NCBI RefSeq assembly: GCF_900116605.1
Contig: NZ_FPBC01000003.1
Span: 124,001 to 188,000, forward strand
From: Pseudomonas marincola
GTDB lineage: Bacteria > Pseudomonadota > Gammaproteobacteria > Pseudomonadales > Pseudomonadaceae
DNA length: 64,000 bases
Direction of reading: 5' to 3'
Below are positions 19,198 through 29,141 of the stretch, in pieces (position 1 is the stretch's first letter; every line of letters starts with the position of its first letter). Below the pieces are notes generated by a model. It had not been told where the DNA came from and searched no databases. It saw nothing but the letters and a program-made list of their open reading frames with translations. The position numbers and the translations under genes were made by a program.

Positions 19198-19226
19198 TAT
19201 ATAGGTCTGACTAGGCAAGCGGTCAA
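19198..19226 (-). promoter_or_regulatory. Sigma-70 promoter of the TIGR02449-zapA operon
   Basis: On the minus strand TTGACC (19221-19226) and TATATA (19198-19203) are separated by exactly 17 bases, placing the transcript start about 25 bases before the first ATG. Confidence 0.7.
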
Positions 19227-19430
19227 ACCTCTACAACCAATTTTAGGCATGTAGCGCTGTGCATGTCGGCGCGCGTGGCAAAAATGTGCAGCGGTTTTGT
19301 TCAATTGTGCGCCTTGGCGGTTAAACCAGACACAGACCGATGGCCGCACCCGATAGTCTTCGCGCGCTTGCCGGTGCTAGGATACGGGACCTCCATTCTA
19401 GTGATTGCGCCGTCTGGCGCCTAGTTATCT

Positions 19431-19985
19431 ATGCCAACTTCTAGTTCTCCGTACATCGCATTCGCCGCTTTGCTGACCAGCAACGGTTTTTCTGTCTCTC
19501 CCGCTGAGCTGCAAGGGCTGCTGCTGGGCCGTAGCTGTGCAGGCGCAGGCTTTGCCACAGACCCATGGCTGGTCGATGCTGCCGAGCTGCTCGGCGCGGC
19601 TCCTGAAGGTACTGTGCGCCAGGCACTGCTGGGTTTGCAGGAAATGGTCAAGACTGAGTTGACCGGCAGTGAGGTCACTTTGGTGCTGCTGTTGCCGTCC
19701 GATGAGGCGCCGCTGAGCGAGCGTGCCGTGGCCTTGGGTCAGTGGTGTCAGGGCTTCCTTGGCGGCTTCGGTCTGACCGCTGGCGATGCGGCGCTGAGCG
19801 CCGAGGCCATGGAAGTTCTGCAAGACCTGTCGGCCATTGCTCAGGTGCAGAATGCGCTTGAAGAGTCCGAAGACGGCGAAAACGACTATATGGAAGTGAT
19901 GGAATACCTGCGGGTTGCTCCATTGCTGCTGTTCAGCGAGTGCGCCAAGCCGGTTGCGCCGGTCGAAAAGCCGTCGCTGCACTGA
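19431..19985 (+). CDS. ygfB: YgfB/UPF0149 family protein
   Basis: 184 residues of the UPF0149 family, recognised by the N-terminal pattern [26 protein letters not shown] in the middle and [14 protein letters not shown] near the end. It is an all-helical cytoplasmic protein; in P. aeruginosa YgfB has been described as a repressor that affects ampDh3 and beta-lactam resistance, though its biochemical action is not deducible here. It opens the ygfB-pepP-ubiH-ubiI cluster, in the opposite direction to zapA. No clear Shine-Dalgarno precedes the ATG. Confidence 0.9.
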   Translation: MPTSSSPYIAFAALLTSNGFSVSPAELQGLLLGRSCAGAGFATDPWLVDAAELLGAAPEGTVRQALLGLQEMVKTELTGSEVTLVLLLPSDEAPLSERAVALGQWCQGFLGGFGLTAGDAALSAEAMEVLQDLSAIAQVQNALEESEDGENDYMEVMEYLRVAPLLLFSECAKPVAPVEKPSLH

Positions 19986-20134
19986 AACGGCGGCGAGCAT
20001 AGCCAAGCCTGACTTGGCCGTATCTGGTTGAGGCTTGACGGGATGATGTTGGCGCAGCGCTTTTATCCACAGGCCATGCGTCCAACCTGCCGGGCCCCGT
20101 GCTACTTCTACTAACTTAATGGACCTGCTTGCCC

Positions 20135-21469
20135 ATGACTCGAATCCCCAAGTCGGAATTTGCCCGTCGACGCAAAGCGTTGATGGATCAGATGGAACCC
20201 AACAGCATCGCAATTCTGCCTGCTGCGCCGGTTTACATCCGTAACCGTGACGTTGAACATATCTACCGTCAGGACAGCGACTTTCAGTACTTGTCAGGAT
20301 TCCCCGAGCCGGAAGCTGTAATTGCCCTGATCCCGGGCCGCGAGCATGGCGAATATGTCTTGTTCTGTCGCGAACGTGATCCCGAGCGCGAGCTGTGGGA
20401 CGGCTTGCGTGCCGGGCAAGATGGCGCGATCAGCCAATACGGCGCTGATGACGCGTTTCCGATTGGCGATATCGACGACATTCTGCCGGGGCTGATCGAA
20501 GGCCGTGAGCGTGTGTATTACGCCATGGGCACCAATCAGGAATTCGATCGTCACCTGATGGAGTGGATCAATGTGATCCGCTCCAAGGCGCGTCAGGGGG
20601 CTCAGCCACCGAATGAGTTTGTCGCCCTCGACCATTTGCTGCATGACATGCGCCTTTACAAGAGCAGCAACGAGATCAAGGTGATGCGTGAGGCCGCGGC
20701 TATCTCTTCGCGTGCACACGTTCGCGCCATGCAGGCGAGTCGCGCCGGCCTGTTCGAGTTTCACCTGGAAGCCGAGCTGGATTACGAGTTCCGCAAGGGC
20801 GGGGCGAAGATGCCGGCTTACGGTTCCATCGTTGCGGCGGGCAAGAATGCCTGCATTCTGCATTACCACGAAAACGATGCGGCCCTTAAAGACGGTGATC
20901 TGGTACTGATTGATGCCGGTTGCGAAATCGACTGCTACGCCAGCGATATCACCCGAACGTTCCCGGTCAGTGGCACGTTCTCGCCCGAGCAAAAGGCTAT
21001 TTACGAGTTGGTGCTGGCCTCGCAGGAAGCCGCCTTCCTTGAAATTGGCCCCGACAAGCACTGGAACCAGGCGCATGAAGCCACCGTGCAGGTGATTACT
21101 GCGGGTCTGGTCGAGCTGGGTATCCTTCAGGGTGACGTCGATGAATTGATCGCGACCGAAGCCTACAAGCCGTTTTACATGCACCGTGCCGGCCACTGGC
21201 TGGGGCTGGATGTGCATGATGTTGGCGACTACAAAGTCGGCGGTGAATGGCGCGTGCTTGAGGTTGGCATGGCAATGACCGTTGAGCCGGGTATCTACAT
21301 TGGGCTGGATAACCAGAACGTGGCGAAAAAGTGGCGCGGCATTGGTGTGCGCATTGAAGACGATGTGGTGGTGACGCGTGACGGTTGCGAAATCCTCACC
21401 AAGGATTGCCCGAAAACTGTCGCCGAGATCGAAGCGCTGATGGCGGCTGCTCGCGCCGAGGTGGCTTAA
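20135..21469 (+). CDS. pepP: Xaa-Pro aminopeptidase
   Basis: Cytoplasmic aminopeptidase P that removes N-terminal residues preceding proline. 444 residues: an N-terminal creatinase-like domain and a C-terminal pita-bread domain with the dinuclear manganese ligands visible in LIDAGCEIDCYASDITRTFP, HRAGHWLG, TVEPGIYI and RIEDDVVV. The frame is open from a TTG at 20129, but ATG 20135 (MTRIPKSEFARRR) is the usual start. The intergenic gap to ubiH is four bases, so pepP and the ubiquinone hydroxylase genes form one operon. Confidence 0.96.
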   Translation: MTRIPKSEFARRRKALMDQMEPNSIAILPAAPVYIRNRDVEHIYRQDSDFQYLSGFPEPEAVIALIPGREHGEYVLFCRERDPERELWDGLRAGQDGAISQYGADDAFPIGDIDDILPGLIEGRERVYYAMGTNQEFDRHLMEWINVIRSKARQGAQPPNEFVALDHLLHDMRLYKSSNEIKVMREAAAISSRAHVRAMQASRAGLFEFHLEAELDYEFRKGGAKMPAYGSIVAAGKNACILHYHENDAALKDGDLVLIDAGCEIDCYASDITRTFPVSGTFSPEQKAIYELVLASQEAAFLEIGPDKHWNQAHEATVQVITAGLVELGILQGDVDELIATEAYKPFYMHRAGHWLGLDVHDVGDYKVGGEWRVLEVGMAMTVEPGIYIGLDNQNVAKKWRGIGVRIEDDVVVTRDGCEILTKDCPKTVAEIEALMAAARAEVA

Positions 21470-21473
21470 CCTT

Positions 21474-22661
21474 ATGTCACGGGTCGATATCGCAATCGTT
21501 GGCGGCGGTCTGGTTGGCGCCAGCTTGGCTCTGGCTCTGCAGGCCGAGGCCAAGGTGCGCGGCTGGACGATCTGCCTGATCGAGCCGTTTACCCCGGGTA
21601 GCGGTTATCAACCGAGTTATGACGCACGCTCCACGGCGCTTTCCTACGGCACGCAGCAGATCTACCAGCGCCTAGGTCTGTGGCAGCAGATCAGCAAGCG
21701 TGCCGAGCCGATCAAACATATCCACGTCTCCGATCAGGGCCGTTTTGCGGCGGCGCGCCTGAGTGCTCAGGAAGAGGGCGTGCCGGCGCTCGGTTACGTG
21801 GTCGAGAACGCCTGGCTCGGCGAATGCCTGTGGCAGGCGATGGATCAGCAAGTGGTGACATGGCGCAGTCCGGCGCAAGTCACGCGCATGCAAACGCTGG
21901 CCGATGGCTATCAGCTGACGCTGGACGACGGTTCAACCCTTGAGTGTAATCTTGCGGTTTTGGCTGACGGCGGTCGTTCCGGTCTGCGTGAGCAGTTGGG
22001 CGTGACGGTGAAAACCACGCCTTATGGCCAGACCGCGCTGATTGCCAATATCAGCCCGCGCGAATCGCATTGCGGGCAGGCGTTCGAGCGCTTCACCGAA
22101 GAAGGCCCGATGGCCATGCTGCCGCTCGCCGACAAACGTTGCGCGCTGGTCTGGACCCGCTCGGCTGCCGATGCTGAACGCTTGCTTGGCGCATCGGACG
22201 CCGCGTTCCTCAGCGAATTGCAGCTTGCCTTTGGCTATCGGCTGGGCGCGCTGGAGAAGGTCGGCGAACGTCATCTTTACCCGTTGTCGCTGGTTGAGGC
22301 GCAGGAACAGGTTCGCGCAAATCTGGTGGTGCTGGGCAATGCCGCGCACAGCCTGCATCCGATTGCGGGGCAGGGCTATAACCTGTCGCTGCGCGATACC
22401 ATGGCGCTGGCCGATACGCTCATCGCAAGCACGGAACCACTGGGCGCGCTGGCAACCTTGCAGGCTTATTTGCGCAAGCAACGGCTTGATCAGCAACTGA
22501 CCGTGGGCTTTTCTGATCAGGTCACGCGGCTGTTCAGTAACAGCCAGCCCTTGCAAGCCACAGGTCGCAACCTCGGGCTGCTCGGATTGGATTTATTGCC
22601 GCCGGCCAAGCGTTGGTTTGCCCGCCAGGCTATGGGTATCGGCACGCGTGGCGACTATTGA
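21474..22661 (+). CDS. ubiH: 2-octaprenyl-6-methoxyphenol hydroxylase
   Basis: FAD-dependent aromatic hydroxylase of aerobic ubiquinone synthesis. 395 residues with the dinucleotide-binding motif VDIAIVGGGLVGASLA at the N terminus, the second FAD motif LVVLGNAAHSLHPIAGQGYNLSLRD near residue 283, and the UbiH/VisC hydroxylase fold between. The position after pepP and the motif HPIAGQGYNLSLRD point to UbiH rather than UbiF. The next gene starts eight bases after its stop. Confidence 0.93.
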   Translation: MSRVDIAIVGGGLVGASLALALQAEAKVRGWTICLIEPFTPGSGYQPSYDARSTALSYGTQQIYQRLGLWQQISKRAEPIKHIHVSDQGRFAAARLSAQEEGVPALGYVVENAWLGECLWQAMDQQVVTWRSPAQVTRMQTLADGYQLTLDDGSTLECNLAVLADGGRSGLREQLGVTVKTTPYGQTALIANISPRESHCGQAFERFTEEGPMAMLPLADKRCALVWTRSAADAERLLGASDAAFLSELQLAFGYRLGALEKVGERHLYPLSLVEAQEQVRANLVVLGNAAHSLHPIAGQGYNLSLRDTMALADTLIASTEPLGALATLQAYLRKQRLDQQLTVGFSDQVTRLFSNSQPLQATGRNLGLLGLDLLPPAKRWFARQAMGIGTRGDY

Positions 22662-22669
22662 GTGAGCAA

Positions 22670-23152
22670 ATGAGCAGCAAGAAAATGGCCCGCAAGGCGC
22701 GCTTACTGCGCTGGGCGATGAATTTTTATCCGCCGTATCTGGGCGCTGGCGTGCGTGTGCGGCACATCAGCGACAACTTCCAACAGGCCCGCGTGAAGAT
22801 GGGGCTTGGCTGGTATAACCGCAATTATGTCGGTACCCAGTTTGGCGGCAGCCTGTATTCGATGACCGACCCGTTCTTTATGTTGCTGGTAATGGAGAAC
22901 TTGGGCCGCGATTACATTGTCTGGGACAAGGCCGCCAATATTGATTTCATCGCACCGGGCAAAGGCCCGGTGTATGCCGATTTCAGCATTGATAACCACC
23001 TGCTTGACGATATTCGTGCGCGCACCGCCGATGGCAGTAAATACCTGCCGCAGTTGCAGGTCGAGGTGCGCGATGCTCAGGGCACGCTGGTCGCCCGCGT
23101 TCACAAGACACTCTACGTGCGGCTCAAGCAGCGCGTTCAGCAAGCGGCTTAA
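22670..23152 (+). CDS. DUF4442 domain protein, hotdog thioesterase-like
   Basis: 160 residues of the DUF4442 family, a hotdog-fold relative of acyl-CoA thioesterases (YNRNYVGTQFGGSLYSMTDPFFMLL is the signature). It lies between ubiH and ubiI, with gaps of eight and nine bases, so it is part of that operon; a conserved hypothetical occupies this place in other Pseudomonas. A link to ubiquinone synthesis is guilt by association only. The frame extends upstream into ubiH; ATG 22670 is preferred because a GAGTGAG precedes it. Confidence 0.85.
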   Translation: MSSKKMARKARLLRWAMNFYPPYLGAGVRVRHISDNFQQARVKMGLGWYNRNYVGTQFGGSLYSMTDPFFMLLVMENLGRDYIVWDKAANIDFIAPGKGPVYADFSIDNHLLDDIRARTADGSKYLPQLQVEVRDAQGTLVARVHKTLYVRLKQRVQQAA

Positions 23153-23161
23153 GGAATACAC

Positions 23162-24394
23162 ATGCAAGCTGATCTGATTATCGTCGGCGCCGGAATGGTA
23201 GGCAGTGCATTGGCATTGGCGCTGCGAGACAGTGGTCTGGAAATTCTTCTGGTCGATGGGGGAGACCTCAGCGTCAAACCTTTCGCGCCCGGCAGCGCCT
23301 TTGAGCCGCGGGTGAGCGCGTTGTCTGTGGCCAGTCAGCGGATTCTTGAACGCCTTGATGTATGGCCCGCAATTGCTGCACGGCGCAGCAGTGCCTACCG
23401 CGATATGCAGGTCTGGGATGGTTCCGGTACCGGCAATATTCATTTCAGTGCGGCCAGCGTGCATGCCGAAACGCTGGGGCATATTGTCGAAAATCGGGTG
23501 GTGCAGGATGCGCTGCTTGAAGGATTGCTTGAGAGCAATATTGGTCTGCTCGCTAACTCGCGACTGGCGCAAATGCGCCGCTCGGGTGACGACTGGCTGC
23601 TGACACTTGAAGACGGCCGCGAATTGCGGGCTCCGCTGTTGATCGCTGCCGATGGCGCCAACTCGACGGTGCGTCGCTTTGCCGGTTGTGCAACGCGCGA
23701 ATGGGATTACCTGCATCACGCTATCGTCACCAGCGTGCGCTGCTCCCAGCCGCATCAGGCGACGGCATGGCAGCGTTTTACCGATGACGGTCCGCTGGCT
23801 TTTCTGCCCCTGCATGCACCGGCTGACTCGCCGATGGCGGGGGAAAACTGGTGTTCGATTGTCTGGTCAACCACGCCGGTTGAAGCCGAGCGGCTGATGG
23901 CGCTCGATGATGCCCAGTTCTGTGTCGAGCTGGGCAAGGCCTTCGAGCATCGCCTTGGCACGGTAGAGCATGCCGATCGGCGCATGTGTATCCCGCTGCG
24001 CCAGCGCCACGCCAAACGCTATATCGAGCCCGGTCTGGTGCTGGTCGGCGATGCCGCGCACAGCATTCATCCGCTGGCGGGTCAGGGCGTCAATCTGGGT
24101 TTTCTCGATGCAGCGGTATTGGCGCAAGTGCTGTTGCGCGCTCATGAGCGCGGCGAGTCACTGGCCGATGAGCGTGTATTAAGCCGCTACGAGCGTCGGC
24201 GCATGCCGCACAATCTGGCCATGATGGCGGCGATGGAAGGCTTTCAGCGCTTGTTTCAGGCCGACCCGTTGCCCGTGCGCTGGTTGCGCAACAGCGGTTT
24301 GAAGTGGGTCGATGATTTGCCTGAAGCCAAGGCATTGTTCGTCCGTCAGGCGTTGGGTCTGGTCGGGGATTTGCCCGATTTAGCGCGGCCCTGA
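23162..24394 (+). CDS. ubiI: UbiI/VisC-type ubiquinone biosynthesis hydroxylase
   Basis: 410-residue FAD monooxygenase paralogous to ubiH, with N-terminal ADLIIVGAGMVGSALALAL and the C-terminal LVLVGDAAHSIHPLAGQGVNLGFLD. This second motif, with VNLGFLD, is typical of UbiI/UbiF/Coq6 enzymes, which act at C5 or C6 of the polyprenyl-phenol ring. The operon position after ubiH and the DUF4442 gene agrees with UbiI; UbiF function cannot be ruled out by sequence alone. Confidence 0.88.
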   Translation: MQADLIIVGAGMVGSALALALRDSGLEILLVDGGDLSVKPFAPGSAFEPRVSALSVASQRILERLDVWPAIAARRSSAYRDMQVWDGSGTGNIHFSAASVHAETLGHIVENRVVQDALLEGLLESNIGLLANSRLAQMRRSGDDWLLTLEDGRELRAPLLIAADGANSTVRRFAGCATREWDYLHHAIVTSVRCSQPHQATAWQRFTDDGPLAFLPLHAPADSPMAGENWCSIVWSTTPVEAERLMALDDAQFCVELGKAFEHRLGTVEHADRRMCIPLRQRHAKRYIEPGLVLVGDAAHSIHPLAGQGVNLGFLDAAVLAQVLLRAHERGESLADERVLSRYERRRMPHNLAMMAAMEGFQRLFQADPLPVRWLRNSGLKWVDDLPEAKALFVRQALGLVGDLPDLARP

Positions 24395-24518
24395 GCGTCG
24401 CTGACAGGAAGTAATCCGCTGTTACACTTGCCAAATGTGGGTTTGTTGAGAATCTAGATGCAAGTAACTATCATTTGTGCCTGGCTTTATCACGACCTTA
24501 ATAAAGAGGCAGGATTTC

Positions 24519-25520
24519 ATGCAGCTTAACAAGCAACTGTTCGCCGCACTTTCACTCACAGCCTTTGCCGGCGCCGCCCAGGCAGCCGATGAGGTCGTGG
24601 TCTACTCCGCGCGTATCGACGAGCTGATTAAGCCTGTTTTTGATGCCTACACCGCCAAGACCGGTGTGCCAGTCAAGTTCATCACCGACAAAGAAGCGCC
24701 ATTGTTGGCGCGCCTCCAGGCCGAGGGCGAGAATACTCCCGCCGACATGTTGATCACTGTCGACGCCGGTAACCTCTGGCAGGCCGAGCAGCAGGGTGTT
24801 CTGAAGCCGCTGAAGTCATCCGTGATCGATGCCAACATCCCGGCTCAGTATCGTTCCAGCACAGGTAGCTGGACCGGTCTTTCACTGCGCGCGCGGACTA
24901 TCTTCTACTCGACCGAGCGGGTTGATCCTAAAGAGTTGTCGACCTACGAAGCTCTGGCCGACAAGAACTGGGAAGGCCGTCTGTGCCTGCGTACCAGCAA
25001 GAAGGTTTATAACCAGTCGCTGACAGCCACGCTGATCGAGACTCACGGCGCGGAAAAAACCGAAGAAATCATCAAGGGTTGGGTCAACAATCTGGCCACC
25101 GACGTATTTGCCGATGACACGGCTCTGCTGCAGGCCATCGACGCCGGGCAGTGCGATGTTGGCATCACCAACACCTATTACTACGGCCGCCTGCACAAAG
25201 ACAACCCGAACTTCAAGGTCAAGCCGTTCTGGCCGAATCAGGCTGATCGCGGCGTTCACGTTAACCTTGCCGGCGCTGGCGTAACCCTTAACGCACCGCA
25301 TCCTGAAGCTGCGCAGAAGCTGCTGGAGTGGATGACTGGTGAAGAAGCGCAGGGTCTGTTCGCTGGCCTCAATCAGGAATATCCGGCCAACCCGAAGATT
25401 GAACCGTCTGCCGAAGTTCAGGCATGGGGCACCTTCAAGGCTGACTCGATTCCAGTTGAAGTAGCGGGCAAGCGCCAGGCTGAAGCAATCATGTTGATGG
25501 ATCGCGCTGGCTGGAACTAA
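24519..25520 (+). CDS. Periplasmic ferric iron-binding protein of an ABC transporter (FbpA/HitA type)
   Basis: 333 residues; cleavable signal peptide ending AGAAQA-AD, then a periplasmic-binding-protein fold beginning [12 protein letters not shown]. The tandem tyrosines in [11 protein letters not shown] are the Fe(III) ligands of the FbpA/FutA class. ATG 24519 is supported by GAGGCAGGA upstream; the longer frame lacks one. A terminator-like hairpin separates it from the permease gene, a common way to make more binding protein than permease. I looked for a Fur box upstream and found only a poor partial match. Confidence 0.9.
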   Translation: MQLNKQLFAALSLTAFAGAAQAADEVVVYSARIDELIKPVFDAYTAKTGVPVKFITDKEAPLLARLQAEGENTPADMLITVDAGNLWQAEQQGVLKPLKSSVIDANIPAQYRSSTGSWTGLSLRARTIFYSTERVDPKELSTYEALADKNWEGRLCLRTSKKVYNQSLTATLIETHGAEKTEEIIKGWVNNLATDVFADDTALLQAIDAGQCDVGITNTYYYGRLHKDNPNFKVKPFWPNQADRGVHVNLAGAGVTLNAPHPEAAQKLLEWMTGEEAQGLFAGLNQEYPANPKIEPSAEVQAWGTFKADSIPVEVAGKRQAEAIMLMDRAGWN

Positions 25521-25548
25521 AACGCAGCGCTTAACGGTTATACTCGAC

Positions 25549-25580
25549 GCCCCGACTTTGTTCGGGGTTTCGTGTTTTTG
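25549..25580 (+). terminator. Terminator or attenuator between iron-binding protein and permease genes
   Basis: A CCCCGA/TCGGGG stem is followed by TTTCGTGTTTTT. Readthrough would supply the permease at a lower level. Confidence 0.7.
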
Positions 25581-25595
25581 TTCTGAGGATATTGC

Positions 25596-27215
25596 GTGTC
25601 TCATCCTGCCCAGCGTCGCTGGTATCCGCTGGCCTTTGCCGTTGCAGCATTGGTACTTCTGCCGTTAAGCGTACTGCTGTTGAGTTGGGGCGAGATTGAC
25701 CGCGAGATCTGGTCGCACCTGTGGCAAACCCAAATGCCCCGGCTGATCGGCAACACCATCACCTTGGTGTTGGGCGTGGGTGTCGGCGTGACCCTGATCG
25801 GCGTGAGCCTGGCCTGGCTTACGAGCCTGTGCGAGTTCCCTGGACGACGCTGGCTGGACTGGGCACTGATGCTGCCATTCGCCATCCCTGCCTATGTGCT
25901 GGCCTTTGTTTTCGTCGGCTTGCTGGATTTTTCCGGGCCGCTGCAAACCCTGCTGCGCGAATGGTTTGGCAGTGGCCTGAGAATGCCCCGGGTGCGTTCA
26001 ACCGGTGGCGTGATTATCGTGCTGGTGCTGGTGTTCTATCCCTACGTTTATCTTCTCGCGCGTAATGCGTTTCTGGCCCAGGGCAAGGGCTTGATGGAAG
26101 CCGCGCGGGTGCTTGGGCAAAGTCCCTGGCAGGCATTCTGGCGAGTGGCTTTGCCAATGGCGCGTCCTGCAATCGGCGCGGGGCTGGCGCTGGCCATCAT
26201 GGAGACGCTGGCGGACTTTGGCGCGGTTTCGGTGTTCAACTTCGATACGTTCACCACGGCCATTTACAAGACCTGGTATGGCTTCTACAGCCTGACCAGC
26301 GCCACCCAGCTGGCCAGCGTGCTGCTGTTGGCGGTGATGCTGGTGCTGTATGGCGAGCGGCGTGCCCGTGGCGCTGTACGCCCGAGCAATGAGCGGCAGC
26401 GGGGCGCTGCGCTGTATCACCTTAAGGGCGGCAAAGCATTTGCCGCCAGCGCCTGGTGTGGCCTGGTCTTTACCTGCGCATTCGTTGTGCCGATGTTGCA
26501 GTTGCTCAGTTGGTTCTGGCAGCGCGGACGCTTCGATCTCGACGAGCGTTACACCGCGCTGATCCTGCATACCCTGTACCTTGGTTCGATAGCGGCTGTG
26601 CTCACCGTGTGCGTTGCCTTGATGCTGGCCTTTGCCCGGCGCATGACGCCCACGCGGCTGATGAATTCGACCGTCGGCTTGGCCAATCTGGGCTATGCAT
26701 TGCCGGGTTCAATGCTGGCGGTGGCGATCATGCTGGCGTTCAGTTATCTGGATCGTGAAATGGTAATCCCGCTGTCCAATTGGCTGGGCGGCTCCGGCAA
26801 GCCTATTCTGCTTGGCAGCCTTGGCGCCTTGCTGCTGGCGTATCTGATTCGCTTCATGGCTGTGGCATACGGCCCGCTGGAGAACAGCCTGGCACGGATT
26901 CGCCCTTCACTCCCGGAAGCCTCGCGCAGCCTCGGTGTCGGCGGCGTTGGGCTGTTTTTCCGGGTGTACCTGCCCCTGCTGGTGCCCGGTGCTCTGTCGG
27001 CCGCATTACTGGTATTTGTCGATGTGCTCAAGGAAATGCCAGCTACGCTGCTGATGCGCCCGTTTGGCTGGGACACGCTCTCAGTCAGGGTCTTCGAAAT
27101 GACCAGCGAGGGCGAGTGGGCTCGGGCTGCATTGCCGGCGCTGACACTGGTGCTGGTCGGCCTGCTACCGGTTGTCGGTTTAATCCGTAAATCGGCGCGA
27201 CGATACGGCCAATAG
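25596..27215 (+). CDS. Iron(III) ABC transporter permease (FbpB/SfuB type)
   Basis: 539 residues with about twelve membrane segments and two copies of the inner-membrane permease domain, each with its EAA loop (EAARVLGQSPWQAFWRVALPMARP near residue 168; EASRSLGVGGVGLFFRVYLP near residue 442). The duplicated form is the FbpB/SfuB class. The GTG start at 25596 follows TGAGGA. Same operon as the binding protein. No ATPase gene lies in the window, so FbpC must be supplied from elsewhere. Confidence 0.92.
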   Translation: MSHPAQRRWYPLAFAVAALVLLPLSVLLLSWGEIDREIWSHLWQTQMPRLIGNTITLVLGVGVGVTLIGVSLAWLTSLCEFPGRRWLDWALMLPFAIPAYVLAFVFVGLLDFSGPLQTLLREWFGSGLRMPRVRSTGGVIIVLVLVFYPYVYLLARNAFLAQGKGLMEAARVLGQSPWQAFWRVALPMARPAIGAGLALAIMETLADFGAVSVFNFDTFTTAIYKTWYGFYSLTSATQLASVLLLAVMLVLYGERRARGAVRPSNERQRGAALYHLKGGKAFAASAWCGLVFTCAFVVPMLQLLSWFWQRGRFDLDERYTALILHTLYLGSIAAVLTVCVALMLAFARRMTPTRLMNSTVGLANLGYALPGSMLAVAIMLAFSYLDREMVIPLSNWLGGSGKPILLGSLGALLLAYLIRFMAVAYGPLENSLARIRPSLPEASRSLGVGGVGLFFRVYLPLLVPGALSAALLVFVDVLKEMPATLLMRPFGWDTLSVRVFEMTSEGEWARAALPALTLVLVGLLPVVGLIRKSARRYGQ

Positions 27216-27250
27216 ACTCAGCTTAGAGTGAACGATTGTGCATCTCCACA

Positions 27251-27277
27251 AAGGTCGAGATGACCCGCCTCGACCTT
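27251..27277. other. Hairpin between the permease gene and gcvT
   Basis: AAGGTCGAG (27251-27259) pairs with CTCGACCTT (27269-27277). It lacks a thymine run and could be a 3' UTR stabiliser or weak terminator for the iron transporter operon. I looked for a glycine riboswitch in this 199-base gap and saw none. Confidence 0.4.
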
Positions 27278-27414
27278 GCGGCTACAATGCGCGCCATTCG
27301 CTGTGGCCTGCCATTTTCATCCGGCCGTTGAAGCGTGCCATGCAGCCTTATTTTTTAGCTGCATAAGCCTTTAGTACTTAGCCACAGCTTTGCCAAGCCC
27401 GGAAGGAGACACCC

Positions 27415-28497
27415 ATGGGACAGCGCACAGTTTTGTACGATTTGCATTTGGCACTCGGTGCCAAGATGGTTGATTTCGGCGGTTGGGACATGCCGTTACA
27501 CTATGGCTCGCAAGTTGATGAGCACCATGAAGTGCGACGCGATTGTGGTGTGTTTGATGTATCGCACATGACCATCATCGACATCGCCGGCGAGCAGGCC
27601 GAAGCGTTTTTGCGCTACGTGCTGGCCAATGATGTCGCCCGGCTTGAAGGTGTCGGCAAGGCCCTCTACAGCGCCATGCTCAACGATCAGGGCGGCATCC
27701 TTGATGACCTGATCGTCTACCGCACCGCGAGCGGTTACCGTCTGGTGGTGAACGCTTCTACCGGGGTCAAGGATCTCGCGTGGTTGCGTGAACATGGCAG
27801 CCGCTTTGCGGTTGAAATCACGCCCCGCTACGACCTGGCCATGTTGGCCATTCAAGGCCCGCAAGCGCGCGCCCGCTGTTCAGAGTTGGTGAATCAGGCG
27901 CGTGCGGCAATCATTCTGGCGCTCAAGCCTTATAGCTTCGTGAGTGAAGGCGAGTGGTTTATTGCCCGTACCGGCTACACCGGTGAAGACGGCCTTGAGG
28001 TGATTCTGCCGGCAGAGCAGGCGGTGCCTTTGCTCAACGACCTGATCGGCGCCGGTATCGCGGTCATCGGGCTTGGCGCGCGGGACACCTTGCGCCTGGA
28101 AGCCGGGATGAACCTGTACGGTCAGGACATGGATGACAGCGTCTCGCCGCTTGAAGCCAACATGGCCTGGACCATTGCCTGGGAGCCGGAGGAGCGCGAC
28201 TTTATCGGCCGCACGGCCTTGCAGCAGCAACGTACCCAGGGCCTCGACAGCAAACTGGTCGGTCTGGTGCTGGAGGAACGCGGCGTACTGCGGGCGCATC
28301 AGGTGGTGAGAGTGGCCGAGGTCGGTGAAGGCGAAATTACCAGTGGCAGCTTCTCGCCAACGTTGGGCAAGTCGATTGCACTGGCGCGCGTACCGCTGGC
28401 CACCAGTGAGCGCGCAGAAGTTGAAGTTCGCGGCAAATGGTATCCGGTTCGCGTTGTAGCGCCGAAGTTCGTCCGCAATGGCAAACCGCTGATTTAA
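27415..28497 (+). CDS. gcvT: Glycine cleavage system aminomethyltransferase (T protein)
   Basis: 360 residues. T protein transfers the methylene group from aminomethylated H protein to tetrahydrofolate, releasing ammonia. Signature stretches: [25 protein letters not shown] at the N terminus, GVFDVSHMT, the folate-site [19 protein letters not shown] near residue 222, and [12 protein letters not shown] near the end. GGAAGGAGA precedes the ATG. gcvH follows after 180 bases, but no gcvP is present. Confidence 0.95.
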   Translation: MGQRTVLYDLHLALGAKMVDFGGWDMPLHYGSQVDEHHEVRRDCGVFDVSHMTIIDIAGEQAEAFLRYVLANDVARLEGVGKALYSAMLNDQGGILDDLIVYRTASGYRLVVNASTGVKDLAWLREHGSRFAVEITPRYDLAMLAIQGPQARARCSELVNQARAAIILALKPYSFVSEGEWFIARTGYTGEDGLEVILPAEQAVPLLNDLIGAGIAVIGLGARDTLRLEAGMNLYGQDMDDSVSPLEANMAWTIAWEPEERDFIGRTALQQQRTQGLDSKLVGLVLEERGVLRAHQVVRVAEVGEGEITSGSFSPTLGKSIALARVPLATSERAEVEVRGKWYPVRVVAPKFVRNGKPLI

Positions 28498-28677
28498 CCG
28501 TTATACCTTGTGTAAGCTCAGCCTCAGGTAACACGTGGTCGAGCAATTTTTGGCATGCCAGGGAGCTGGCGCGGCCTGACTGTGGTAGCGTTTCAAGCAA
28601 TCTTCTTTCGGTATGGCCAAGGCCTGCTAAATTTTCCAGACGGCCCGGTCGCCGTCACGTCTTACGAGGAACGACAC

Positions 28678-29061
28678 ATGAGCAACATTCCCGCCGATCT
28701 GCGTTACGCCGCCAGCCATGAATGGGCTCGCCTTGAAGCTGATGGCAGCGTCACTGTAGGTATTTCTGATCATGCTCAGGAAGCTTTGGGCGATGTGGTA
28801 TTCATCGAGCTGCCAGAAGTGGGTAAGGCACTGTCTGCTGGTCAGGAAGCGGGTGTGGTTGAGTCGGTAAAAGCCGCCTCGGACATCTACGCACCGGTTG
28901 GCGGCGAAGTGATCGCCATCAACGAAGCGCTGGCAGACAGCCCGGAAAGCGTTAACAGCGATCCATACGGCAGCTGGTTCTTCAAGCTCAAGCCGGCGGA
29001 CGCCAGCGAGCTGGACAAGTTGATGGACGCCGCCGCGTACGAAACCGCTGCGCAAGAGTAA
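28678..29061 (+). CDS. gcvH: Glycine cleavage system H protein
   Basis: 127-residue lipoyl carrier that shuttles the aminomethyl group between the P, T and L proteins. The lipoylated lysine is K65 in [14 protein letters not shown]. The full family pattern is present ([46 protein letters not shown]). The frame is open upstream, but ATG 28678 has GAGGA in front and the right N terminus. A strong terminator follows at once, so the operon stops here without gcvP. Confidence 0.96.
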   Translation: MSNIPADLRYAASHEWARLEADGSVTVGISDHAQEALGDVVFIELPEVGKALSAGQEAGVVESVKAASDIYAPVGGEVIAINEALADSPESVNSDPYGSWFFKLKPADASELDKLMDAAAYETAAQE

Positions 29062-29070
29062 TCGTTAAAA

Positions 29071-29110
29071 ATAAAACCCCGGCACTGTGCGGTGCCGGGG
29101 TTTTATTTTG
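29071..29110. terminator. Bidirectional terminator between gcvH and the NfeD gene
   Basis: AAAACCCCGGCAC and GTGCCGGGGTTTT form a long stem with A and T tracts on either side, so it can serve both convergent transcripts. Confidence 0.9.
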
Positions 29111-29141
29111 TCTGCAGCAAACAGCGTTACAGCTCAGGCAT

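Noticed and set aside
24440..24480. Possible Fur box upstream of the iron-binding protein gene (TGAGAAT... and ...ACTATCATT)
   Set aside because: Only about half of the 19-base consensus matches in any alignment, and no proper inverted repeat is present.
27216..27414. Possible glycine riboswitch before gcvT
   Set aside because: I searched for the conserved aptamer core and found none; only a 9-bp hairpin is present.
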